Assembly: GCA_964344335.1 (NCBI GenBank)
Contig: CAYFMW010000016.1
Span: 1 to 36,008 of the forward strand
DNA: 36,008 nt
Reading direction: 5' to 3'
Source of the DNA: RUG11894 sp964344335
Lineage (GTDB): Bacteria; Bacillota; Clostridia; Peptostreptococcales; Anaerovoracaceae
How positions within the stretch are numbered: the stretch's first letter is position 1; every line of letters starts with the position of its first letter. The position numbers and the translations under genes were made by a program. Positions 1 through 6,862 of the stretch are shown piece by piece. The notes beneath the pieces are model-generated. The model searched no databases. It was not told the origin of the DNA and was given only the letters and a program-made list of their open reading frames with translations.

Positions 1-1150
1 GAAGAACAAGAGAATTAAAGTAATACTCGTGTCGACATTTATCGCAATGGTCATAAGTGTCCTGTACATACACACTCTCATCGATGACGAGATTAAAATG
101 CACAAGCAGGAGGCGGATTCCGTACTGAGCAGTCAGATTACTTCCATACAGAATGAATTTATGATGAGCATAAATTCCGTTTATGAACTCAGGGCCTTAA
201 TATTCGGCGCCGGCGGAGAGTTTGTGAATCCTCAGATTGTAGGCGAACGAATATTGGGAAATCCCAATGTCCGCAATATGCTGTATGCTCCTGACGGCGT
301 AGTGTCAAATGTCTTTCCGCTGTAAAACAACGAATCCGTACTCGGATTGGACTTATTATGCCCCGATAATAAGAGTTGTGACGATGCTAAATTGGCAGTC
401 GAATCCGAAGATGTAATTCTTTCCGGTCCCTACGAGTTAAAGCAAGGCGGAACGGCATTTTCCGCAAGGCTTGCAGTAAGGGTCCCCGATGAAAAATCCG
501 AAATGAAGTATATAGGATTGGTATCGGTAACCATGAATTTCCCGGATGTAATCGCCCAAAGCGCGAACAGCTTGCACGACAAATTAAAATACGATTTTAT
601 TTTAGAGAAACAGCTGCCGGATGCCGGCGATTATGTCGAGATATTTTCCTGGAGGCTCACCGAGCAGGATGATTTTATATCCTCCGACTTCTCCATATCC
701 AATCTCAAGTTCAGGCTCTCCGTCGTTCCGCAGCACGGCTGGTACGATAAATCCGGCGCATTCGTGATGATGGACCTGGACAACTTCAAGAGCATCAACG
801 ATATCTTGGGGCACCAGACGGGCGATGAGGTACTTGTGACGACAGCTGCAATCCTTAAAAGTTCGCTCCGAGATACGGATATAGTGGCAAGGCTCGGCGG
901 GGACGAATTTATGATGTACATCCCGTTTGAAAGAGGCTCCGATTTCTTGGAACAGAAACTCGAAGATATTCGCATTAAGATGCACCGCGATGTCAAGAGT
1001 GCGAGCGGAACCGTAACCGTTAGCAGCAGCATAGGTGTGAGTATATATAATCGCGACAAGGACTTCGATACCCTTTATAAAGAGGCCGACGAAGCCTTAT
1101 ATAAATCTAAAGAAAAAGGAAAAAACCGGATAACCGTGTACGGAAGCTAA
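1..1150 (+). pseudogene. Broken CHASE-GGDEF diguanylate cyclase gene
   Basis: The reading frame is already open at base 2 (charged residues, then a transmembrane helix around bases 29-80), so the gene starts upstream of the window. It continues in one frame to the TAA at 1148-1150 except for an in-frame TAA at 323-325. Sequence on both sides of that stop (VFPL, then NNESVLGLDLL) reads as one uninterrupted CHASE extracellular sensor domain. The GGDEF part has MMDLDNFK, GGDEF (near base 900) and an RxxD inhibitory site (RDTD), but it joins directly to the end of CHASE (GWYDKSG) near bases 740-765. The second membrane helix and the DxLTGLxNR start of the GGDEF domain are therefore missing. The family makes c-di-GMP from two GTP. 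With a nonsense codon plus an in-frame deletion I infer a pseudogene. A translated 3' fragment would lack the correct topology. Confidence 0.8.
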
Positions 1151-1198
1151 GCCGGCTGATTTTCTATCCAGTCAGCTTTAAATTGAGGAGATAATGGC

Positions 1199-2170
1199 AT
1201 GCCTAATAATTCAAAGGAAAGCGAAAACATTAAAATTTCGGATTCACAAACAATAGTCGAGCAGCTTAAAACAACGCTTAAACAAATTTATTATAAGGAA
1301 CTCCCATTGGATCACCTTGTGTTTTTGTATACCGCTTTCGCCGGAATTTTTATGTCCATATTCGGGCTCGGATATAACATAGTAAAGGGCTTAGGTGTGT
1401 TTACATGGCCGGTGCTCATATCGTATCTGATAGTAAGCATTTCGAGCGTTTTATACAGTGTAATAAAAAAACGCTGGTACGGAGCGGCGATAATTGTTAT
1501 AGGCAGCTCGGTGTATTTCCTGATTCCGTTTCTGTGGTTCACAATAGGAGGCGCAACCGGACCCACCGCTGCAATAATGCTGACCGGCGGCCTGTGTATA
1601 ACCTTCGTTTTTAAGGGAAAAGTGCGTACGGTTATGGATCAATATGTGAGGGTGCGGGATGAGAAGACGCGCCTGGTTAATCGCTTGGAGTACCTCTCGC
1701 TTACCGACTCCCTGACCGGTCTGTATAACCGTCGCTACCTTTGGGCCAGCATCGACGAGGAGATGCGCCGGGCATACGAAACGGGCTCGCAGCTTACTCT
1801 TTGCATACTGGGCATCGATCATTTTAAGAAGGTTAACGATACTTACGGCCATGAGTACGGCGACGAGGTATTGTTCAACATCGCACAGATAATGAAAGCC
1901 GGCCTTACAAACGAAGAGATTTTCGGTCGCTACGGCGGAGAAGAATTTGTGATACTGTTCCCGGAAAAAACACCTGCACAGGCATTTCCGATAGTGCAAA
2001 CGCTAGCCAATTATATACGGGAGCACGGGTGGCCCCACGGTAAGCCCGTCACAATTTCCGGAGGCCTCAGCGCTTATGTCCCCGGAATTTCTTACTCAAA
2101 TTTTGTCGAGGCAGCTGACAAAAACCTATACCGCGCCAAGCGCGGAGGCCGGGACAGGATAATATACTAA
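1199..2170 (+). CDS. Membrane GGEEF-domain protein, probably degenerate diguanylate cyclase
   Basis: 323 residues. The N-terminal half carries about four hydrophobic helices (roughly residues 40-60, 68-90, 95-115 and 122-138). A short coiled linker leads to a GGDEF domain from residue 169 (DSLTGLYNRR), with GGEEF at 246-250 and the guanine-binding N213. The family synthesises c-di-GMP at the inner membrane face. In family members the metal-binding motif reads D-x-D-x-F-K; here it is GIDHFK, with Gly at residue 205 (codon GGC) where the first, Mg-binding Asp belongs. There is no RxxD product-inhibition site ahead of GGEEF. The start ATG has a GAGGAG site about 8 bases upstream; an ATG at 1194 is out of frame. 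The gene lies 48 bases after the broken GGDEF gene. Domain identity is sure; enzymatic activity is doubtful. Confidence 0.9.
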   Translation: MPNNSKESENIKISDSQTIVEQLKTTLKQIYYKELPLDHLVFLYTAFAGIFMSIFGLGYNIVKGLGVFTWPVLISYLIVSISSVLYSVIKKRWYGAAIIVIGSSVYFLIPFLWFTIGGATGPTAAIMLTGGLCITFVFKGKVRTVMDQYVRVRDEKTRLVNRLEYLSLTDSLTGLYNRRYLWASIDEEMRRAYETGSQLTLCILGIDHFKKVNDTYGHEYGDEVLFNIAQIMKAGLTNEEIFGRYGGEEFVILFPEKTPAQAFPIVQTLANYIREHGWPHGKPVTISGGLSAYVPGISYSNFVEAADKNLYRAKRGGRDRIIY

Positions 2171-2211
2171 ACAGCGCTATTTTCACCCGACCTTAACCAA
2201 AGGGTCCGTGC

Positions 2212-2652
2212 TTATTTTAAATTGCCATAAAATTCAGTCGCCCTTCGAATATCAGTTTCGTCAGGATGACCCTTTGCAATTCCTCCCAGCAACTTAAAAG
2301 GCCCGTAGGTATCGTATCCGCGGCATCCGTATTCGCCAACTATCTTCGCTTTCCTTTTGCCGGCAATCTTGCGCGCTTCATTACAATAAAACGGCATTCT
2401 CAAACCATAGGTATAAATGAAAAATATGTCCTTTCCTTCCGGCAATTTTTCTCTCATAATTTTAAGCATCTGCGGATAAAATTTGCCGAATGCAATCCCC
2501 GTTGCAAATCCGATTCGATCGAACTGAGTCAAATCAAAATTTTTATCTTTTATTCCGTCGATAAGCGCAATGTCGTATTTCTCGGAAATAGCATCGACCA
2601 CTTTCTTGGTATTTCCATGATGAAATGACACATATGCAATAGCTGTCTTCAA
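2212..2652 (-). CDS. Flavodoxin family protein
   Basis: 146 residues, the normal length for a short flavodoxin. The N-terminus (IAYVSFHHGNTKKV) is the FMN-phosphate loop. The middle has FDRIGFATGIAFGKFYP and FFIYTYG, matching the loops around the flavin ring, and the C-terminal stretch GCRGYDTYGPFKLLGG is typical of this flavodoxin subfamily. It is predicted to be a soluble FMN electron carrier or FMN-binding reductase; the partner is unknown. The start is TTG at 2650-2652: no ATG is available, and a strong GGAGGAG lies about 7 bases upstream. It converges with the GGEEF gene across 41 bases and stands alone on its strand, downstream of the tRNA operon terminator. Confidence 0.85.
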   Translation of the reverse strand: MKTAIAYVSFHHGNTKKVVDAISEKYDIALIDGIKDKNFDLTQFDRIGFATGIAFGKFYPQMLKIMREKLPEGKDIFFIYTYGLRMPFYCNEARKIAGKRKAKIVGEYGCRGYDTYGPFKLLGGIAKGHPDETDIRRATEFYGNLK

Positions 2653-2717
2653 AATTTTCTCCTCCCCGCTAAATTTTTCGCCATTACCATCTTTAACATT
2701 TACAGCTTGAAAATAAC

Positions 2718-2746
2718 ACTAATTCTATTTTACATAAAATTGTCAA
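2718..2746 (-). promoter_or_regulatory. Possible promoter of the flavodoxin gene
   Basis: On the minus strand a perfect TTGACA (2746-2741) is followed after 17 bases by ATTAGT, which is a poor -10. It lies in an AT-rich gap upstream of the flavodoxin gene and after the tRNA terminator. The -35 is convincing, the -10 is not. Confidence 0.3.
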
Positions 2747-2785
2747 ATTTATTATTATGAAATTATTAAATACTTATATTATAAC

Positions 2786-2822
2786 GATACGGCAATTGAT
2801 ACATTGTATCAATTGCCGTATC
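2786..2822 (-). terminator. Terminator of the tRNA operon
   Basis: Perfect 16-base inverted repeat (2786-2801 with 2807-2822) around a 5-base loop, directly after the 3' end of the initiator tRNA on the minus strand. The transcript after the stem is AU-rich (GUUAUAAUAUAAGU) but has no pure U run. Position and stem length make a transcription terminator the natural reading. The arms are symmetrical, so it could also act on plus-strand transcription. Confidence 0.7.
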
Positions 2823-2827
2823 TGTAA

Positions 2828-2903
<76 letters not shown>

Positions 2904-2953
2904 ATGTGCACGCTCTTAGGCGTGTTATATGTAAGCCTTTCGGCACATTTGCC

Positions 2954-3040
2954 TGGTGCCGAGAACCGGGGTCGAACCGGTACGGTATCGCTACCGCAGG
3001 ATTTTAAGTCCTGTGCGTCTGCCTATTCCGCCATCCCGGC
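2954..3040 (-). tRNA. tRNA-Leu (UAA)
   Basis: 87-base class II tRNA with encoded CCA (2954-2956). The anticodon arm is CAGGA CTTAAAA TCCTG, giving anticodon UAA for UUA/UUG leucine codons. A long variable arm (GCGGTAGCGATACCGT) sits before the T-arm. Discriminator A73 is typical of leucine tRNAs. Middle gene of the three-tRNA operon. Confidence 0.95.
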
Positions 3041-3056
3041 CGATGCTTCGATATTC

Positions 3057-3078
3057 GGGCGAGACTTTCGCCTCGCCC
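3057..3078 (-). other. Small hairpin in the tRNA spacer
   Basis: A 7-base inverted repeat (GGGCGAG / CTCGCCC, 8-base loop) lies between the Asn and Leu tRNA genes in the primary transcript. No T run follows, so it is more likely a processing or spacer hairpin than a terminator. Function is inferred only. Confidence 0.35.
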
Positions 3079-3082
3079 TTCC

Positions 3083-3159
3083 TGGCTCCGAAGGTCGGAC
3101 TTGAACCGACGACCTCATGATTAACAGTCACGCGCTGCCACCAGCTGAGCTACTTCGGA
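3083..3159 (-). tRNA. tRNA-Asn (GUU)
   Basis: 77-base cloverleaf on the complement with encoded CCA (3083-3085) and discriminator G73. The anticodon stem-loop is CGTGA CTGTTAA TCATG, anticodon GUU. The D-arm is GCTCAGCTGGTGGCAGC and the T-loop GGTTCAAGTCC. First gene of the tRNA operon, about 24 bases downstream of the -10 element. Confidence 0.95.
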
Positions 3160-3183
3160 ATACAATCGCTGTGCGACTTGTCC

Positions 3184-3212
3184 ATTATAGGATAAAGACC
3201 GGTTCTTGTCAA
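3184..3212 (-). promoter_or_regulatory. Consensus sigma-A promoter of the tRNA operon
   Basis: On the minus strand TTGACA (3212-3207) is separated by exactly 17 bases from TATAAT (3189-3184), a perfect vegetative promoter. It lies just before tRNA-Asn and downstream of the TPR gene stop, as expected for a strong stable-RNA promoter. Confidence 0.85.
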
Positions 3213-3235
3213 TTAATTTGATAATTAAATTACGA

Positions 3236-4264
3236 CTAGTTCTGCTGATTCCGCAGTAACTCCGCCTTTTTGCTGTACTTTTCCGCCATTACGGAATCAC
3301 CGAATTCTGAATACAACTCTCCCAGGGCCTCGCAGCTTTCGATATGCGATGGATTTATAGCGATTACTCTATTGTAACCTTCCAAAGCTTCCTGCAAATG
3401 CCCCAGCTCCCTGTAAGCCGTGGCCAGATTATAATGCAGGGGCCACCATCCGTCGTACTCGCTTCCGACATAGGCTTCCAGTACTTTGAGCCCCTCGGCA
3501 TATCTGCCGGAGATAAGGTGATTGATGCCCTCCTCTATCTTTACTGGGTCCTCCAGCGATTCGAGGCGTTCGCGAATCTCCTCGACTTCCGGGGATTCTT
3601 CTTCGCCGCCCTGAAGCTCACGGAGCCTTAAAAACTCGTTCCAAGTGAGCGAAGCCTTGGCGTAGAGCCCGGCGTTGGCATAGTTGTAGCCGAGATAATA
3701 ATAGGCCGCCGCGTAATCCTCGTAGATTCTGGATGTCCACTCCAAATATTCCGTGGACTCCGCTTTGAGGAGGCTCACCAATCCCTGCTCTTCGCCGCCC
3801 GCGAGGCTCAAGTACCACTCGCGGCAGCAGCAGGCGTAGCCGAACATGGCATCGCGTTCCTGTGAATCGAGCAGCAGCGCCGCGCGAAAATATATGCAGG
3901 AGCGCCTGTAATTGCCGTCTCGAAGCTCGGAAACACCATTATTTATAAGCACCTTAATGAGCCTCTCGTCGAAGAACATCGCAAGATAAGCGATATAGGG
4001 ATCGCGGTAGGCGAATTTCGTGTTCGTCCCCATAACCGTCACCATATTATCCGCGATGCTCGTCATATCGAGTCCGTCCTCGCTCGCGAAGGCGGTCAAA
4101 TCCGAGGTCTTAAAAGGAATCTGCACCCCGCGCAAAAACTCCGCACCGACCCTGGTGCAGTAATCGTCGGAAAAAGAATCGAAGAGAAAGTTTTTTACTT
4201 CGCCCTCCAAGTATGTTGCAAGTTTATCCTCTCTTTTTTTGAAATCCGGGGCTTTTATCTCCAT
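3236..4264 (-). CDS. TPR-repeat protein of unknown function
   Basis: 342 residues, no signal peptide or membrane helix, so probably cytoplasmic. The N-terminal 100 residues are not recognisable. TPR-like helical pairs occur around residues 104-135 (INNGVSELRDGNYRRSCIYFRAAL), 180-215 (YYYLGYNYANAGLYAKAS) and clearly at 272-335 (HYNLATAYRELGHLQEALEGYNRVIAINPSH, then ALGELYSEFGDSVMAEKYSKKAE). TPRs are protein-docking scaffolds; the partner is unknown. The start is supported by GAGG about 6 bases upstream. It is the last gene of the long leftward operon, 11 bases after the radical SAM gene, so the two may work together, but no role can be assigned. Confidence 0.8.
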   Translation of the reverse strand: MEIKAPDFKKREDKLATYLEGEVKNFLFDSFSDDYCTRVGAEFLRGVQIPFKTSDLTAFASEDGLDMTSIADNMVTVMGTNTKFAYRDPYIAYLAMFFDERLIKVLINNGVSELRDGNYRRSCIYFRAALLLDSQERDAMFGYACCCREWYLSLAGGEEQGLVSLLKAESTEYLEWTSRIYEDYAAAYYYLGYNYANAGLYAKASLTWNEFLRLRELQGGEEESPEVEEIRERLESLEDPVKIEEGINHLISGRYAEGLKVLEAYVGSEYDGWWPLHYNLATAYRELGHLQEALEGYNRVIAINPSHIESCEALGELYSEFGDSVMAEKYSKKAELLRNQQN

Positions 4265-4275
4265 AAATTCCTCAA

Positions 4276-5154
4276 CTATAATGCGCGAAAATGCTCGGGC
4301 TTGAGCATCCCCGGGCTCTCCTTCGCCCGGCGGACTTCGGCGATCATCCTCTCCTTATCTGCGGGCAAATCCCCCTTCAAAGACAGATAATTCGAAGCAT
4401 GATTGCTTCTGAATATGCATGGTTCCCCTGCCGGGATATTCGTCGCGGAAAGCATTATATCCATCTCTTCGAGAACCTCCTCCGGGCTGAGCAACTCGAA
4501 GCGTCCTTCCTTTATATCCTCGTAAATAGGGGCTATCGGATCCACCATCAAGGTGAGCCAAGAGGCATATGTCGGCCTCATCTCGTTTATCATGCTCGCT
4601 GAATCCTCCGCGTGCTCCCTCATCAGCTCTTTTCCTCCGAGCCCCGATATGAAGGTTACCGAAGCTGCAATCCCAGCCTCTTCCGCCTTGCGGACTCCTT
4701 CGATAAGTGCCTCGCGGGTCTCGCCCTTATTCATATTCAAAAGCACTTGCTCATTACCCGATTCGGCACCTACATATACTATGCCCACTCCCGCATCGCG
4801 CAGTTCTTCCAGCTCCTGCGTGGTCTTAGACAAAAGGTCTCTGGCCCTCGCATAGATTCCCACGCGCTCACATTCGGGGTAAATTTCCTTGACCGCCGCC
4901 AAAATCTCTCTAAGGCGCCTCATCGAGAGGCACATGGCATCGCCGTCGGCAAGGAATATCCGCCTGATTCTGCGATAGTAAGGCCGAACATCCCGAAGAT
5001 CCGCAATGATATCCTCCGCGCTCCTGACGCGGAATTTATCCCTCTTGTACATGCTGCAAAAGCGGCATCTGTTGTGGCTGCACCCGACGGTAACTTGAAC
5101 TATCAGACTCGATGCCTCGCTGGGCGGCCTGTATACCATACCCTCGTATCGCAT
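4276..5154 (-). CDS. Radical SAM protein with CX4CX2C cluster motif
   Basis: 292 residues. The cluster-binding cysteines are C25, C30 and C33 in VGCSHNRCRFCSMYK, so the spacing is CX4CX2C rather than the usual CX3CX2C. Further radical SAM features are IFLADGDAM (around 70), VGIYAR (around 98), IVYVGAESGNEQVL (the GxE-like SAM contact, around 125) and ASVTFISGLGG (around 167). The fold should bind a 4Fe-4S cluster and SAM to generate a 5'-deoxyadenosyl radical; the substrate is unknown. There is no B12-binding or accessory cluster domain at the C-terminus. Its ATG overlaps the argS stop by one base (TAATG), so translation is probably coupled, and a TPR gene follows 11 bases later. Confidence 0.85.
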   Translation of the reverse strand: MRYEGMVYRPPSEASSLIVQVTVGCSHNRCRFCSMYKRDKFRVRSAEDIIADLRDVRPYYRRIRRIFLADGDAMCLSMRRLREILAAVKEIYPECERVGIYARARDLLSKTTQELEELRDAGVGIVYVGAESGNEQVLLNMNKGETREALIEGVRKAEEAGIAASVTFISGLGGKELMREHAEDSASMINEMRPTYASWLTLMVDPIAPIYEDIKEGRFELLSPEEVLEEMDIMLSATNIPAGEPCIFRSNHASNYLSLKGDLPADKERMIAEVRRAKESPGMLKPEHFRAL

Positions 5155-6860
5155 TACATCTTCTCCGGTGCTTCCATTCCGAGCAGAGCAAGGCCGTTCT
5201 TCAGCGCCTGCTTCGCCGCGGTTGTCAGTATTAACTTGGCAGATTTTTCGCCTTCATCTTCGACGAGTATGCGCTCGTCATGATAAAACTTATTGAAGGC
5301 CTGAGCGATATCAACTATATGGCGGGTCACGACGCTCGGCTCGTACTTGACTCCCGCCTCCTCGACAAGTTCCGGAAGACGGTATATCAGCTTAATCAAC
5401 TCGTAACCCGAATCCCCGCATATGCTCGAAAGCTTCGCAGAATCGATGTCGGGAACGAAGCCCCCCGCGTTGCGAAGAACGCTCGATGCCCTCGCATGAG
5501 TGTACTGCACATAGGGACCCGTTTCTCCGTCGAAATTGAGGACTTTATCCCAGTTGAAGGTATAATCCTTAATGCGACCGTTCGAGAGCTCCTGGAAGAC
5601 TACAGCCCCTATTCCGACGATTCTGGCGGTCTCCTCCATGTCGTCGGTATTGACTCCCTTCTCCTCGATTATCTCGCGGGTCTTTTCGACGGCCTTTCGC
5701 AGAACATCCTCGAGAAATACCACCCTGCCGCTCCTCGTCGACATGGTGCCTTCCTCCAGGCTCACCATACCGAAGGGCACATGAACGCAATCCTGCGCCC
5801 AATCGTATCCCATAAGCTCCAAAATCTTAATCCACTGCTTAAAATGCAGAATCTGCTGAGACCCGACAACATAAATATTTTTATGAAAACCATAGGTCTT
5901 CTTCCTATAAACTGCCGCGGCAAGATCTCGAGTAATGTAAAGTGACGATCCGTCGCTCTTAGTCACCAAGGCAGGCGTTAAGCCATAGGGCTCGAGATCT
6001 ACGATCTCCGCCCCCCTCGATGTCTCGAGCAATCCCTTCTCCTTTAGCTCCGCGAGAATCTGCGACATCTTGTCGGAATAGAAGGACTCTCCGTCGTAGG
6101 AGTCGAAGCTTATACCGAGCATCTCGTATACTCGGCTGAATTCCTTAAGGGATTCGCTCCTGAACCACTTCCAGAGCTCCAGCTCCTCCGGTTCTCCCCT
6201 CTCCAGGCGCGCGAAGGCTTCCCTCGCTGCATCTTCGAGAGAAGGATCCTTCTCCGCCTCCTCGTGGAAACGGACATAGTAGCCTAAGAGGGTCTGTATC
6301 GGCGCCCTCTCCACATCCTCTTTATTTCCCCACTTCCGGTAAGCCGTTATCATCTTCCCGAACTGGGTTCCGTAATCTCCGAGATGGTTGATCCTCACCA
6401 CATTAAAGCCCAGCGCTTCGTATATCTTATAAAGTGAATTCCCTATTACGGTGCTCCTGATATGCCCTATATGAAAGGGCTTTGCGATGTTCGGAGAGCT
6501 GTATTCGACTATGACCGTCCTGCCCTCACCTATGTCGCTTCCTCCGAAGTTTCCCCCCTCCTCCATCACGGCATCTAGAGTGAGCCGTGCAAAAGCCTCC
6601 TTATCGAGGAACATATTCACATAAGCACTTACACTCTCCACCTTTTCGAATATATCGTCATCCCCCACGGCCCCTGCTATATCGGCCGCGATAAGAGCCG
6701 GAGACTTCCGCAGCTCCTTGGCAAACCTGAAGCAGGGCAAGGCGTAGTCTCCCAGACTGTTGTCCTGGGGAATCTCTATCATATTCTCGATCTCCTCCAC
6801 CGTGAGGCTTTGAATCTTTTCCTGAAGCAGCTCAGCAATCTTATTCTTGACATTCTTCAT
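5154..6860 (-). CDS. argS: Arginyl-tRNA synthetase
   Basis: 568 residues, the usual length. A class I aminoacyl-tRNA synthetase that charges tRNA-Arg, a reaction needing the tRNA itself for arginine activation. Visible parts are the N-terminal additional domain (residues 1-110), the ANIAKPFHIGHIRST signature with HIGH (around 130), an altered KMSKS region (EGTMSTRSGR, around 385) as is normal in ArgRS, and the helical DALR anticodon-binding domain at the C-terminus (ending LLGMEAPEKM). It starts 2 bases after the mutS2 stop and overlaps the next gene by one base, so it is embedded in the long operon. No T-box or other leader is present in the gap. Confidence 0.97.
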   Translation of the reverse strand: MKNVKNKIAELLQEKIQSLTVEEIENMIEIPQDNSLGDYALPCFRFAKELRKSPALIAADIAGAVGDDDIFEKVESVSAYVNMFLDKEAFARLTLDAVMEEGGNFGGSDIGEGRTVIVEYSSPNIAKPFHIGHIRSTVIGNSLYKIYEALGFNVVRINHLGDYGTQFGKMITAYRKWGNKEDVERAPIQTLLGYYVRFHEEAEKDPSLEDAAREAFARLERGEPEELELWKWFRSESLKEFSRVYEMLGISFDSYDGESFYSDKMSQILAELKEKGLLETSRGAEIVDLEPYGLTPALVTKSDGSSLYITRDLAAAVYRKKTYGFHKNIYVVGSQQILHFKQWIKILELMGYDWAQDCVHVPFGMVSLEEGTMSTRSGRVVFLEDVLRKAVEKTREIIEEKGVNTDDMEETARIVGIGAVVFQELSNGRIKDYTFNWDKVLNFDGETGPYVQYTHARASSVLRNAGGFVPDIDSAKLSSICGDSGYELIKLIYRLPELVEEAGVKYEPSVVTRHIVDIAQAFNKFYHDERILVEDEGEKSAKLILTTAAKQALKNGLALLGMEAPEKM

Positions 6861-6862
6861 AT

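Noticed and set aside
602..1059. Long minus-strand open frames opposite the GGDEF fragment
   Set aside because: They mirror the conserved GGDEF coding strand and encode no recognisable domain.
1154..1177. Possible terminator between the two GGDEF genes
   Set aside because: Only a 5-6 base stem with a 12-base loop and no T run; too weak to call.
2171..2211. Terminator between the convergent GGEEF and flavodoxin genes
   Set aside because: Only a GACC/GGTC stem is visible; no convincing hairpin with a T run.
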